The position numbers and the translations under genes were made by a program. A DNA stretch of 64,000 nt from a bacterium (GTDB lineage: Bacteria > UBA10199 > 2-02-FULL-44-16 > JAAZCA01). The notes beneath the pieces are model-generated. The model searched no databases, was not told the DNA's origin, and was given only the letters and a program-made list of their open reading frames with translations. Location of the stretch: positions 62,001 to 126,000 of the forward strand of contig JAJZQH010000005.1 in assembly GCA_021810905.1 (NCBI GenBank), read 5' to 3'. Shown one piece after another: positions 24,895 through 32,408 of the stretch (its first letter is position 1; every line of letters starts with the position of its first letter).

Positions 24895-26511
24895 TTATTT
24901 TTGTGGCGCCGGAGCTCTTCTGACCGAATTTACCGAGGCTACGATCAGCACAAGGGAGAGAAGGAACAGCGCCGCGGCGATCGCGGCCATTGGAAAGTTC
25001 GCCCGCTCGATATTTTCGTAGATGATGACGCTGAACGCGCTGACCGTAATAAGGAACATTGCGATCATCGGCAGCACGAGAAATAAATATTTCCTGCCGA
25101 GATGACGCAGCCACAATGATACGGCCAGCAGCGCCAGCGCCGCCAGAAGCTGATTTGCCGAACCGAAGATCGGCCATATCTGTTTCCATTCGCCGGAGAA
25201 GGCAAGCGCCGAAGCCGCGCCGACAGTCACCGCTGTGGCGACGTAGCGGTTTTTCGATAGCAGAGTTGGAGTGCCGCCCTTTGCGGGGGCGAAGAATTCC
25301 TGGAACGCAAATCTGCAGAGCCGCGTAGCCGTGTCCAGAGTCGTGAGCACGAACGCGGAGATGACCAGCGCGGCAAAAGTCGTTCCGTGAAACGGATCGA
25401 TATGAAACGACGAGAGCAGCGTGCCCACTCCTCTGGAAAAGAGCGTCACCGGCCCTCCCTGCGAGAGCGCCGCGCCGAACTCCGATTTCGAGAGCATCAT
25501 GACGACGATAATGACGAGCACCGAGACGAGCGACTCGACCAGCATGCCGCCGTATCCTATCGGCCGCGCGTGCGACTCGCGGTCCAGCTGCTTTGCGGTC
25601 GTGCCGGACGCGACCACCGAGTGGTAGCCGGAGATCGCCCCGCACGCGACGGTCACGAAGAGGATCGGGAAGATGAATCCCAGCTGAGGATCGGTCCACG
25701 TGATGAACGCGGGGAATTGAACTCCAGGATGAGCCGCGAAGATTCCGATGATCGTGATGACGAGCAGCGCGTAGAGGAGGAACGAGTTCAGATAGTCGCG
25801 GGGTTGCAACAGCAGCCACACGGGCGCCACGGTGGCCACGCTTATGTAGACGATGAGCATGATCATCCAGGTTCGAGTAGAGAGCTCCAGCGGCCAGCGC
25901 CATCCGGCAGCGATGCAGATCGCAAGGATCAGTATGCTCACGAGCGTGACCCATCCGAGCGGGAGTTTGAAACGGTAGATGGCGAGGCCGAAGAGCACTG
26001 CGAGCGCCACGAACAGCGACGACGCGCTTCCGGCGGAAGGCACCGACGCGAAGGTCTTTGCAACCACGTCCATGTAGACCGCGATGAGCAGCACGAGCGC
26101 GGACCAGAGGAAGAAGAGGAAGAGGAGTTTGCCTGTGCGTCCGACCTGCTTGTCGATCACCTCGCCGATCGAGCGGCCGCCGTGGCGGATAGAAGCGATG
26201 AGCGCCGACATGTCGTGAACGGCGCCCACGAATATCCCTCCGAGCATGACCCACAGGAGCACCGGCAGCCAGCCGTAGACAGCGGCGATGATCGGTCCGA
26301 CGATAGGGGCCGCGCCGGCGATCGAGGCGAAGTGATGGCCGAAGAGCACGGGCGCCTTTGCAGGGCAGTAATCCACGCCGTCGGCCATCGTGTGCGAGGG
26401 AGTCGGCCGGTCGGGTTCTACGCCGAGCCATCGCGCGACGAGCGGGCTGTAATAGCGATATGCCAGCATCAAGAGCGCGAGGCACGCAACAAGTACGATG
26501 ATGCTTTCCAT
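24895..26511 (-). CDS. cstA: CstA-family carbon starvation transporter
   Basis: A 538-residue polytopic membrane protein of the CstA family (peptide/pyruvate uptake). Diagnostic blocks are FGHHFASIAGAAPIVGPI and FVGAVHDMSALIASIRHG near the N-terminus and AGAxPxVGP-type loops; about 14 membrane segments follow. It is shorter than E. coli CstA (about 700) but in the range of the shorter CstA forms. The start has AAAGGAGG upstream. It is divergent from a pirin gene, with a 14-bp perfect palindrome between them. Substrate is inferred from the family. Confidence 0.93.
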   Translation of the reverse strand: MESIIVLVACLALLMLAYRYYSPLVARWLGVEPDRPTPSHTMADGVDYCPAKAPVLFGHHFASIAGAAPIVGPIIAAVYGWLPVLLWVMLGGIFVGAVHDMSALIASIRHGGRSIGEVIDKQVGRTGKLLFLFFLWSALVLLIAVYMDVVAKTFASVPSAGSASSLFVALAVLFGLAIYRFKLPLGWVTLVSILILAICIAAGWRWPLELSTRTWMIMLIVYISVATVAPVWLLLQPRDYLNSFLLYALLVITIIGIFAAHPGVQFPAFITWTDPQLGFIFPILFVTVACGAISGYHSVVASGTTAKQLDRESHARPIGYGGMLVESLVSVLVIIVVMMLSKSEFGAALSQGGPVTLFSRGVGTLLSSFHIDPFHGTTFAALVISAFVLTTLDTATRLCRFAFQEFFAPAKGGTPTLLSKNRYVATAVTVGAASALAFSGEWKQIWPIFGSANQLLAALALLAVSLWLRHLGRKYLFLVLPMIAMFLITVSAFSVIIYENIERANFPMAAIAAALFLLSLVLIVASVNSVRRAPAPQK

Positions 26512-26551
26512 CTTTCCTCCTTTATGGATTCAGATGAAACAAAACTCTATT

Positions 26552-26565
26552 TGATAAATTTATCA
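26552..26565. promoter_or_regulatory. perfect palindrome in the cstA-pirin divergent promoter region
   Basis: TGATAAATTTATCA is a perfect 14-bp palindrome centred between the two divergent genes in an AT-rich promoter region. It is a good candidate operator for a dimeric regulator; the regulator is unknown. Confidence 0.5.
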
Positions 26566-26601
26566 TATCGAGATATTTCTCGCACACACAAAGGGGGGGA
26601 T

Positions 26602-27504
26602 ATGAAAAAAATTCGCGGGATAGAAAGGATATGGTCGTGCTCGCCCACGCTCGAAGGGGCGGGCGTGAGGCTTTGCCGCGCGTTCGGATATAACGAGGCG
26701 CGAACCCTGGATCCATTTCTGCTGCTCGATGATTTTCATTCCGAAAATCCTCGCGACTACGTAAATGGTTTTCCCTGGCACCCGCATCGGGGCATCGAGA
26801 CGGTCACGTATATGATCTCAGGAAGCGTGGAACACGGCGACAGCCTGGGTAACTCTGGGCGCATCAACTCCGGCGACGTCCAATGGATGACCGCAGGCTC
26901 CGGCATCATCCATCAGGAGATGCCCCAGCCGTATGATGGGATGTTTCAGGGATTCCAGCTCTGGGTGAATCTGCCGCGGGCGCACAAGATGATGGCGCCG
27001 CGCTACAGGGAGGTGAAGGCGGGCGAACTCGCGGTCGTCGATGCCGGCGGCGGCGTCACTGTCAGAATAATCGCCGGCGAGATGGGCGGAAAGATGGGGC
27101 CGGTGCGCGACCTGGTTGTGGAATGCGAATACTTCGACGTGGAGATGAGAGCTGGCGCTGCGTTCGAACTTCCGGTGCGGGACGGCAACAACGCCATCGC
27201 ATATATATACGCAGGCGAAGCGCGAGTGGGCGCTGGAGAGGATGTCGCAGGCGCGAGGAGTCTCGTGCATTTCAAGGATATGGGCGACATGCGGATCGTA
27301 GCGTCCGGCAAAGGGGCGAGGGCTCTCGTTGCAGCCGGCCGGCCGCTGCGCGAGCCGATTGCATGGCGCGGTCCGATCGTGATGAACACGGAAGAGGAAC
27401 TTGCGACCGCATTCGAGGAGTACATGAACGGCACCTTCATCAGGCAGGAGGGCCGCTGCACCGAGATCGGGAGCAAAGAGGGGTGCAGATATTACAAAAA
27501 ATAA
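26602..27504 (+). CDS. pirin-family bicupin protein
   Basis: A 300-residue two-cupin protein. The true start is the ATG at 26602 after AAGGGGGG; the frame is open further upstream only because it runs antisense to cstA. Pirin signature residues are in the N-terminal cupin: FPWHPHRGIETVTYM supplies HPH metal ligands, and SGSGIIHQEMP-like sequence (AGSGIIHQEMP) supplies the distal His and Glu. Bacterial pirins are iron-binding, some with quercetinase activity, some metabolic regulators. Divergence from cstA hints at shared control in carbon metabolism. Confidence 0.93.
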   Translation: MKKIRGIERIWSCSPTLEGAGVRLCRAFGYNEARTLDPFLLLDDFHSENPRDYVNGFPWHPHRGIETVTYMISGSVEHGDSLGNSGRINSGDVQWMTAGSGIIHQEMPQPYDGMFQGFQLWVNLPRAHKMMAPRYREVKAGELAVVDAGGGVTVRIIAGEMGGKMGPVRDLVVECEYFDVEMRAGAAFELPVRDGNNAIAYIYAGEARVGAGEDVAGARSLVHFKDMGDMRIVASGKGARALVAAGRPLREPIAWRGPIVMNTEEELATAFEEYMNGTFIRQEGRCTEIGSKEGCRYYKK

Positions 27505-27526
27505 GGCGCGCTCCTAGGAGCGCGCC
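27505..27526. terminator. perfect palindromic terminator between convergent genes
   Basis: GGCGCGCTCCTAGGAGCGCGCC is self-complementary. On the minus strand it is followed by a T-rich run (TTATTTTTTG), so it mainly serves the leftward HU gene. Confidence 0.8.
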
Positions 27527-27554
27527 TCGTCGATCGCAGTCTTGAACAGATGGA

Positions 27555-27884
27555 TTAGACCATATCCTTGAGATTGCGGAGCGGGCGGATGCGCACGACG
27601 TTGCGCGCCGGCTTTGCCTTGAAGGTCATCGGCTCGCCCGTGAACGGGTTCGTGCCTTTGCGCGCCTTGGTGGCGGGCTTGTTGATCACGCGGATCTTCA
27701 TGAGGCCGGGGAGCATGAAGACGCCCGGGCCCTTCTTGCCGAGGTCGTACTTGATGACATCGGAGAGCGCCTCGAACACCGCGCTCACCTGCTTGCGCGA
27801 GAGGTCGGTCGCGTCGGCGATCGTGCTGACAAGTGCGGACTTCGTGCGTGCCTTTGCGGACTTTGCAGCTTTTTTCGCAGCCAT
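27555..27884 (-). CDS. HU/IHF-family DNA-binding protein
   Basis: A 109-residue nucleoid protein starting at 27884 (MAAKKAAKSAKARTKSALVS) behind GGAGG. The N-terminal Lys/Ala-rich strip precedes the core; TDLSRKQVSAVFEALSDVI is the HU dimerisation helix pair and KARKGTNPFTGEPMTFKAKP is the DNA-binding beta-arm with the conserved NP intercalating proline. The extra basic tail at the N-terminus is longer than in E. coli HU. It would bend and compact DNA. It is monocistronic, ending at a strong palindromic terminator. Confidence 0.95.
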   Translation of the reverse strand: MAAKKAAKSAKARTKSALVSTIADATDLSRKQVSAVFEALSDVIKYDLGKKGPGVFMLPGLMKIRVINKPATKARKGTNPFTGEPMTFKAKPARNVVRIRPLRNLKDMV

Positions 27885-28001
27885 GGTGTTTCCTCCAGGA
27901 GTTAGAAAAAAAGTGAACCGAATTGGAGCGGCAGAATAGAGATCGCGCGATTTGTTGTCAATGGTCAGCAGCGCAATTCTCACGGCGAATAAATTGGAAG
28001 G

Positions 28002-28229
28002 TCAGAACGAAATCGTGAAGAAAGCGCGCATGGGCGAGAGGGTGAACGTGACGTTGCGCACGTCGCTGGAATGCATGGTCGTGCCCTTGGAGATCTTTTC
28101 GATCGAAACCAGCAGCTCGGGTTTCCGGGGCGGGGGTTCAGGCTTTTTCTTGCCGGCATGACAGAACGGACAATAGAGGGTCAAGGCTATGGCGGCCGAT
28201 ATACCCAATATAATGAAGAGCGCCCTCAT
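28002..28229 (-). CDS. small exported protein of unknown function
   Basis: A 75-residue protein with GAGGAGG six bases before the ATG. The first 25 residues are a signal peptide (ALFIILGISAAIALTLYC...CHAG). The mature part is Lys/Pro-rich (KKKPEPPPRKPELLVS) then a polar strand. I do not recognise a family. The strong SD and signal peptide support a real gene. It lies between the HU gene and rplU, divergent from rplU. Confidence 0.65.
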   Translation of the reverse strand: MRALFIILGISAAIALTLYCPFCHAGKKKPEPPPRKPELLVSIEKISKGTTMHSSDVRNVTFTLSPMRAFFTISF

Positions 28230-28300
28230 TTTGCCTCCTCTTCTATTTTCGGCTGAGGGGCGCCTGTTGTTGCTTTATTTCTTCAAGATTGTGAAAAACC

Positions 28301-28329
28301 TTGACTTGCTGGCGCTGGATGGGCTAGGA
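28301..28329 (+). promoter_or_regulatory. candidate sigma-70 promoter of rplU-rpmA
   Basis: TTGACT at 28301 and CTAGGA at 28324 are separated by 17 bp, about 50 bp before the rplU start. The -35 is good, the -10 poor. Confidence 0.45.
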
Positions 28330-28376
28330 AAGCACGCTCTTTACATAAACTTGATTGATTAATAAGGGAGTTTGCC

Positions 28377-28688
28377 GTGTACGCCGTCATAAAAACAGGT
28401 GGAAAACAGTACAAGGTGGCCGAGGGCGATTCGCTCAAGGTCGAAAAACTCGCGGGCGATGCAGGCACTGAGGTGGTTCTGGAAAACGTCCTGTTCGTCG
28501 GCGGCAACAGCTCGCCAAAGATCGGCGCTCCGCTGGTTGACGGCGCAACAGTCGCCGCGGAGATCGTGCGCCAGGCCAAGGCCCGCAAGGTTCTCGTCTA
28601 CAAGAAAAAGCGGCGCAAGGGCTATGAAAAGAAGGTCGGCCACAGGCAGCAGTACACGGAACTGAAGATTACAAAGATCAACGCATGA
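28377..28688 (+). CDS. rplU: 50S ribosomal protein L21
   Basis: A 103-residue protein with the L21 N-terminus MYAVIKTGGKQYKVAEGD and C-terminal RRKGYEKKVGHRQQYTELKI. GTG start behind AAGGGAG. It binds 23S rRNA in the large subunit. It is followed by rpmA, the usual order, though a long inverted repeat fills the intergenic gap here. The rng gene that often precedes rplU lies 7.7 kb upstream. Confidence 0.98.
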   Translation: MYAVIKTGGKQYKVAEGDSLKVEKLAGDAGTEVVLENVLFVGGNSSPKIGAPLVDGATVAAEIVRQAKARKVLVYKKKRRKGYEKKVGHRQQYTELKITKINA

Positions 28689-28770
28689 TACACCCCCTCC
28701 TTTGTAAGGAGGGGATGGAGAGGTAGATCTTGATCTACCCCTCCCAACCTCCCCTTACAAAGGGGAGGGG
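28689..28770. repeat. long inverted repeat between rplU and rpmA
   Basis: Arms of about 40 bp (CCCCTCCTTTGTAAGGAGGG type) meet at AGATCTTGATCT. It is a nested palindrome whose right edge runs into the SD of rpmA (GGTTGGAGG). In mRNA it could fold over that SD or act as an internal processing site. It looks like an inserted palindromic repeat element. Confidence 0.85.
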
Positions 28771-28782
28771 TTGGAGGAAAAG

Positions 28783-29046
28783 ATGGCACACAAAAAATCA
28801 GGCGGTTCAGCCAAGAACGGTCGCGACAGTCACGGACAGCGCAGAGGGGTCAAGCGCTTCGGCGGGCAGTTCGTAAAGTCCGGCAATATCCTCGTGAAGC
28901 AATGCGGCACAAAAGTACACGCGGGTAAGAACGTCGGCATCGGCAAAGACTATACACTCTATGCGATGATCGACGGCGTTGTCTCCTACAAAAACGGCCG
29001 CGCGGATCGCAAATACGTGAGCGTGCTTCCAGCAGCGGCGCAATAA
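28783..29046 (+). CDS. rpmA: 50S ribosomal protein L27
   Basis: An 87-residue protein starting [20 protein letters not shown], the conserved L27 N-terminus, with KFGGQ-type core ([19 protein letters not shown]). I start at 28783 behind GGAGG. L27 sits at the peptidyl-transferase centre. No N-terminal extension of the type cleaved in some Firmicutes is present. A terminator follows. Confidence 0.98.
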   Translation: MAHKKSGGSAKNGRDSHGQRRGVKRFGGQFVKSGNILVKQCGTKVHAGKNVGIGKDYTLYAMIDGVVSYKNGRADRKYVSVLPAAAQ

Positions 29047-29070
29047 TGTTGATACTCGCAGCCGAATTCT

Positions 29071-29098
29071 AACCCTCTGCCTGGCAGGGGGTTTTTTG
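29071..29098 (+). terminator. terminator after rpmA
   Basis: Stem AACCCTCTGCC/GGCAGGGGGTT (with one G-U pair) followed by TTTTT. It closes the rplU-rpmA unit, so obg needs its own promoter. Confidence 0.85.
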
Positions 29099-29102
29099 TT
29101 AC

Positions 29103-29232
29103 GTGACTCGTGGTATGAAAACCGTGCGTTGGTGCGATCGTACTCTCGTGCGATCGAAAATCTGGACAGGTGTTACGAACGCACGAGCGCACCATCGCAC
29201 GAACGTACAGATTTTAACGAACGCACGATTCA
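29103..29232. repeat. inverted heptad array, CGCACGA word, upstream of obg
   Basis: The left arm (about 29103-29163, CGTGCGTTGGTGCGATCG...) and right arm (29174-29232, ACGAACGCACGAGCGCACC...) are imperfect complementary arrays with a period near seven. They contain matching CAGATTTT/AAAATCTG blocks near the loop. The right arm ends eight bases before the obg ATG, so it forms the obg leader. Confidence 0.8.
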
Positions 29233-29240
29233 CGGAATTT

Positions 29241-30245
29241 ATGAAATTCATCGATGAAGCCATCATTGAAGTGACCGCCGGCAACGGCGGCAACGGTTGC
29301 GTCAGCTTCCGGAGGGAGAAGTACGTCCCGCGCGGCGGTCCTGACGGCGGCGACGGAGGAAACGGCGGCAGCGTGATCTTCCGCACGGAGGGCGGGCTCA
29401 CAACTCTCATGGACGTGCGCTATCGCCGCCACTTCAAGGCCGGGCACGGCGGCCACGGAATGGGCAAGCAGATGAGCGGCAGGGCGGGCGAGGATAAGAT
29501 CGTACGCGTGCCCGCCGGAACCGTGGTTTACGATGCGGACGCGAACGAGGTGATCGCGGATCTTGACGGCGTGGGCGCAGAATGGATCGCCGCAAAGGGC
29601 GGACGCGGTGGACGCGGCAATCAGCACTTCGCTACATCCACGCACCAGGCGCCGCGCAAGTGCGAGCCGGGCCGCAAGGGCGAGGCGAAAAGGCTCAGGC
29701 TCGAACTGAAACTCCTGGCCGACGTGGGACTCGTCGGCCTTCCAAACGCGGGCAAGTCGACCCTCATATCCGCTGTGTCGAATGCGAGGCCCAAAATTGC
29801 GGCATATCCTTTCACGACTAAGGTCCCGAGCCTCGGGCTCGCGCGCCTGCCCGACGGCCGGGGATTTGTGATTGCGGACATCCCGGGCCTCATCGAGGGC
29901 GCGCACGAGGGCGCTGGAATGGGAATTCAATTTCTCAAGCACATCGAGCGCACAAAGCTCCTGCTGCACCTGATCGATCCGCTCGATCACGCGCATGAAG
30001 ATGCGGCCGCGAGCTACAAGGCGATCCGCAACGAACTCGGTTCTTTCGACAAGGCCCTGCTCAAGAGGCCTGAGATCGTGGTGCTCACGAAGATGGATAT
30101 CCCGGAGGCGCAGGACCGGTATGCCGATGCGCAGAAGAAGATCAAAAAACTGGGGGCAAAGAGCGTCATCGCGATTTCCGCGGCCGCGCACGATGGGCTC
30201 GATCAACTGCTGATCGAGATCGGGAAGGCGCTCGGCGCGTCCTGA
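29241..30245 (+). CDS. obg: Obg/CgtA GTPase
   Basis: A 334-residue ribosome-associated GTPase. The glycine-rich Obg fold spans about 1-158 (MKFIDEAIIEVTAGNGGNG). The GTPase domain has the P-loop GLPNAGKSTL, switch II DIPGLIEGAHEGAG, and TKMD (NKxD). There is no long C-terminal extension. It takes part in 50S assembly and stress control. I start at 29241, where family similarity begins; the longer open frame upstream is repeat DNA. The SD (CACGGA) is weak. Confidence 0.97.
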   Translation: MKFIDEAIIEVTAGNGGNGCVSFRREKYVPRGGPDGGDGGNGGSVIFRTEGGLTTLMDVRYRRHFKAGHGGHGMGKQMSGRAGEDKIVRVPAGTVVYDADANEVIADLDGVGAEWIAAKGGRGGRGNQHFATSTHQAPRKCEPGRKGEAKRLRLELKLLADVGLVGLPNAGKSTLISAVSNARPKIAAYPFTTKVPSLGLARLPDGRGFVIADIPGLIEGAHEGAGMGIQFLKHIERTKLLLHLIDPLDHAHEDAAASYKAIRNELGSFDKALLKRPEIVVLTKMDIPEAQDRYADAQKKIKKLGAKSVIAISAAAHDGLDQLLIEIGKALGAS

Positions 30246-30282
30246 GCGAGCCTGCGAGCAGGCTGTGCGCGAGTCGAAGGAT

Positions 30283-30311
30283 TGACATCCGATCCCGCTC
30301 TATTCATAGTT
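30283..30311 (+). promoter_or_regulatory. candidate sigma-70 promoter of rsfS-gpmI
   Basis: A consensus TTGACA (30283-30288) and CATAGT (30306-30311) are 17 bp apart. Transcription would start near 30318, which places the upstream ATG at 30317 outside the message and favours the rsfS start at 30350. Confidence 0.6.
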
Positions 30312-30349
30312 TGTCCATGACCGAAAAAGGAAAGAAAGGCAGGAAGCCC

Positions 30350-30703
30350 ATGACGACCCGTATGCTTGCGAAGGAGATCGCAAAGATCGCTTCAGATCAC
30401 AAGGCGCTCGACATCAAAGTGCTGGACCTGCGCAAACTCACGAGTTTCACGGAGTTCTTCGTGATCTGCAGCGGCGCCTCCGACAGACAAGTCAGCGCCA
30501 TCGCGGACGCGATCCACTGCGAGCTCAAGAAGAAGGGGAAGCTCCCGCTCGGCGATGAGGGCATGAAATCGGGCCTCTGGGCCCTGCTCGATTACGGCGA
30601 CGTGGTCACGCACGTCTTCTATCAGACCGAACGCGAGCACTATCAGCTGGAGAAACTCTGGTTCGACGCCCCCCGAGTTGCGTTCAAGGGAATCAACGCG
30701 TAG
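30350..30703 (+). CDS. rsfS: ribosomal silencing factor RsfS
   Basis: A 117-residue RsfS/Iojap-family protein: [51 protein letters not shown] and [10 protein letters not shown] are all family blocks. RsfS binds L14 and blocks subunit joining in stationary phase. I chose 30350 over 30317 because AGGAAG precedes it and because of the promoter position. The gene is nine bases before gpmI. nadD, often next to rsfS, is absent here. Confidence 0.94.
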   Translation: MTTRMLAKEIAKIASDHKALDIKVLDLRKLTSFTEFFVICSGASDRQVSAIADAIHCELKKKGKLPLGDEGMKSGLWALLDYGDVVTHVFYQTEREHYQLEKLWFDAPRVAFKGINA

Positions 30704-30711
30704 GAATTTTT

Positions 30712-32259
30712 ATGCATCCAAAACCATTGTTACTGATGATCCTCGACGGGTGGGGTTGGCGCGATTCGCGCGAATCCAATGCCGTGGAGATGGGGCGTAC
30801 GCCGAACTGGCACAGGCTCTGGAACGAATATCCGCACACGCTTATAGACGCGGCCGGTGAGTCGGTGGGGTTGCCCGCGGGAACCATGGGCAACTCGGAG
30901 GTAGGGCACCTCAACATAGGCGCGGGCCGCGTGGTGTATCAGGACTTCACGCGCATCAACAAGGCGATCCGCGACGGTTCTTTTTTCGAGAACGAGGTGA
31001 TCGGGGCCGCGCTCGCGAAGCTCGCCGCGAGCGGCAAAGCGCTGCATCTCATGGGGCTCTGCTCGGATATCGGAGTGCACGCGCACATAGATCACCTCGC
31101 GGCGCTCATCGACTACGCCAAAAAGGCGGGCGTTGAGCGCGCCTTCATCCACGCCTTTACCGACGGCCGCGATTCGCCGCCCGACTCAGGCAAGGGATAT
31201 CTTGAACTTGTGCAGCGCAAGTCGGACGAATCAGGCATAGCCCGCATCGCTACGGTCATGGGCCGCTACTATGCGATGGATCGCGACAAGCGCTGGGACA
31301 GAATTCAGAAGGCGTACGACGCGCTCGTGCACGGCGAGGGCGTTGCAGTATCGAGTGCCGCTGATGCCATCGCGCGTTCTTATGCTGCGGACGTGACCGA
31401 CGAATTCGTAGTTCCCTCAGTGATCACCGAGGCCGGCGAGGCAGTGGGCAGGATCGAAGACGGCGACGCGGTGATCTTCTTCAACTTCCGCGCCGACCGC
31501 GCGCGGGAGATTACGCGCGCGCTCGCGCTTCCCGACTTCAATGAATTCGAACGCCGCGGCGCGCCCCGGCTCGCGAGCTTCATCTGCATGACCGAATACG
31601 ACGAAAACTTCGGCCTGCCGGTAGCGTTTCCTTCTGAGTCCCTCGTGAATCTTTTGGGAGACGTGATATCGCGCGCCGGACTTAAACAGCTGCGCATCGC
31701 GGAGACGGAGAAATACGCGCACGTCACGTTCTTCTTCAACGGCGGAGAGGAGAATACTTTTCCCGGCGAGGAACGCTGCCTCATCCCCAGCCCGCGCGAC
31801 GTCGCGACCTACGACCTGAAACCGGAGATGAGCGCGTTTGGGGTGACCGATGAGCTCCTGAAGCGGATCGCGTCCGATGCGTATGACGTGATCGTGCTCA
31901 ACTTCGCCAACGGCGACATGGTGGGACATACCGGTTCTCTCGCCGCCGCGATCAAGGCGGTGGAGGCCGTGGACGAATGCATCGGCCGCATCGTGCCCGC
32001 CGTGCTCGCAAAGGGCGGATGCGCGCTCATCACGGCAGACCACGGCAACTGTGAACAGATGAGCGAACCGGATGGAAAGCCGATGACCGCGCACACGGTC
32101 CTGCCCGTGCCCTTTATCTACGTGGCGAATGACGCACGCGGCCGCAAACTCCGCAAAAGCGGCGGTCTTTCCGATATAGCGCCCACGATGCTCGAGTTGC
32201 TGGGAATCAAACAACCCCCTGAGATGACTGGTGAATCGCTGATGGTATCCCGCTCATAG
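30712..32259 (+). CDS. gpmI: 2,3-bisphosphoglycerate-independent phosphoglycerate mutase
   Basis: A 515-residue alkaline-phosphatase-superfamily enzyme interconverting 3- and 2-phosphoglycerate. N-terminal [11 protein letters not shown] carries the first metal aspartate; [15 protein letters not shown] has the catalytic serine (near residue 63). C-terminal [12 protein letters not shown] and [10 protein letters not shown] hold the other metal ligands. Length matches the family (about 510). Metal-dependent (Mn). It is co-transcribed with rsfS. Confidence 0.97.
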   Translation: MHPKPLLLMILDGWGWRDSRESNAVEMGRTPNWHRLWNEYPHTLIDAAGESVGLPAGTMGNSEVGHLNIGAGRVVYQDFTRINKAIRDGSFFENEVIGAALAKLAASGKALHLMGLCSDIGVHAHIDHLAALIDYAKKAGVERAFIHAFTDGRDSPPDSGKGYLELVQRKSDESGIARIATVMGRYYAMDRDKRWDRIQKAYDALVHGEGVAVSSAADAIARSYAADVTDEFVVPSVITEAGEAVGRIEDGDAVIFFNFRADRAREITRALALPDFNEFERRGAPRLASFICMTEYDENFGLPVAFPSESLVNLLGDVISRAGLKQLRIAETEKYAHVTFFFNGGEENTFPGEERCLIPSPRDVATYDLKPEMSAFGVTDELLKRIASDAYDVIVLNFANGDMVGHTGSLAAAIKAVEAVDECIGRIVPAVLAKGGCALITADHGNCEQMSEPDGKPMTAHTVLPVPFIYVANDARGRKLRKSGGLSDIAPTMLELLGIKQPPEMTGESLMVSRS

Positions 32260-32408
32260 TCCCGCGAGACAGACGCCTCATCTTTAAATTTAGCAACTTT
32301 TTCGTGTCCTTGCCGATATAGAGGGCGCGAGGCTTCTTCCCGATCGCGGTGCGTCTGAACCCAGGCGGCAAAGCGGTTGAAGTGCGGCGTATAGAGAGGA
32401 CGTGCATT

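Noticed and set aside
24782-26485. 567-residue frame overlapping cstA on the same strand
   Set aside because: Arg/Pro/His-rich out-of-frame shadow of the membrane protein gene, which has the clear CstA motifs and SD.
25387-26601. Very long open frame running antisense to cstA into the pirin gene
   Set aside because: The sequence is His/Arg/Asp/Glu-rich antisense composition; the pirin SD and homology start at 26602.
29103-29240. N-terminal extension of Obg
   Set aside because: The open frame continues upstream, but it is heptad repeat DNA and all Obg proteins begin at the MKFIDEA-type block.
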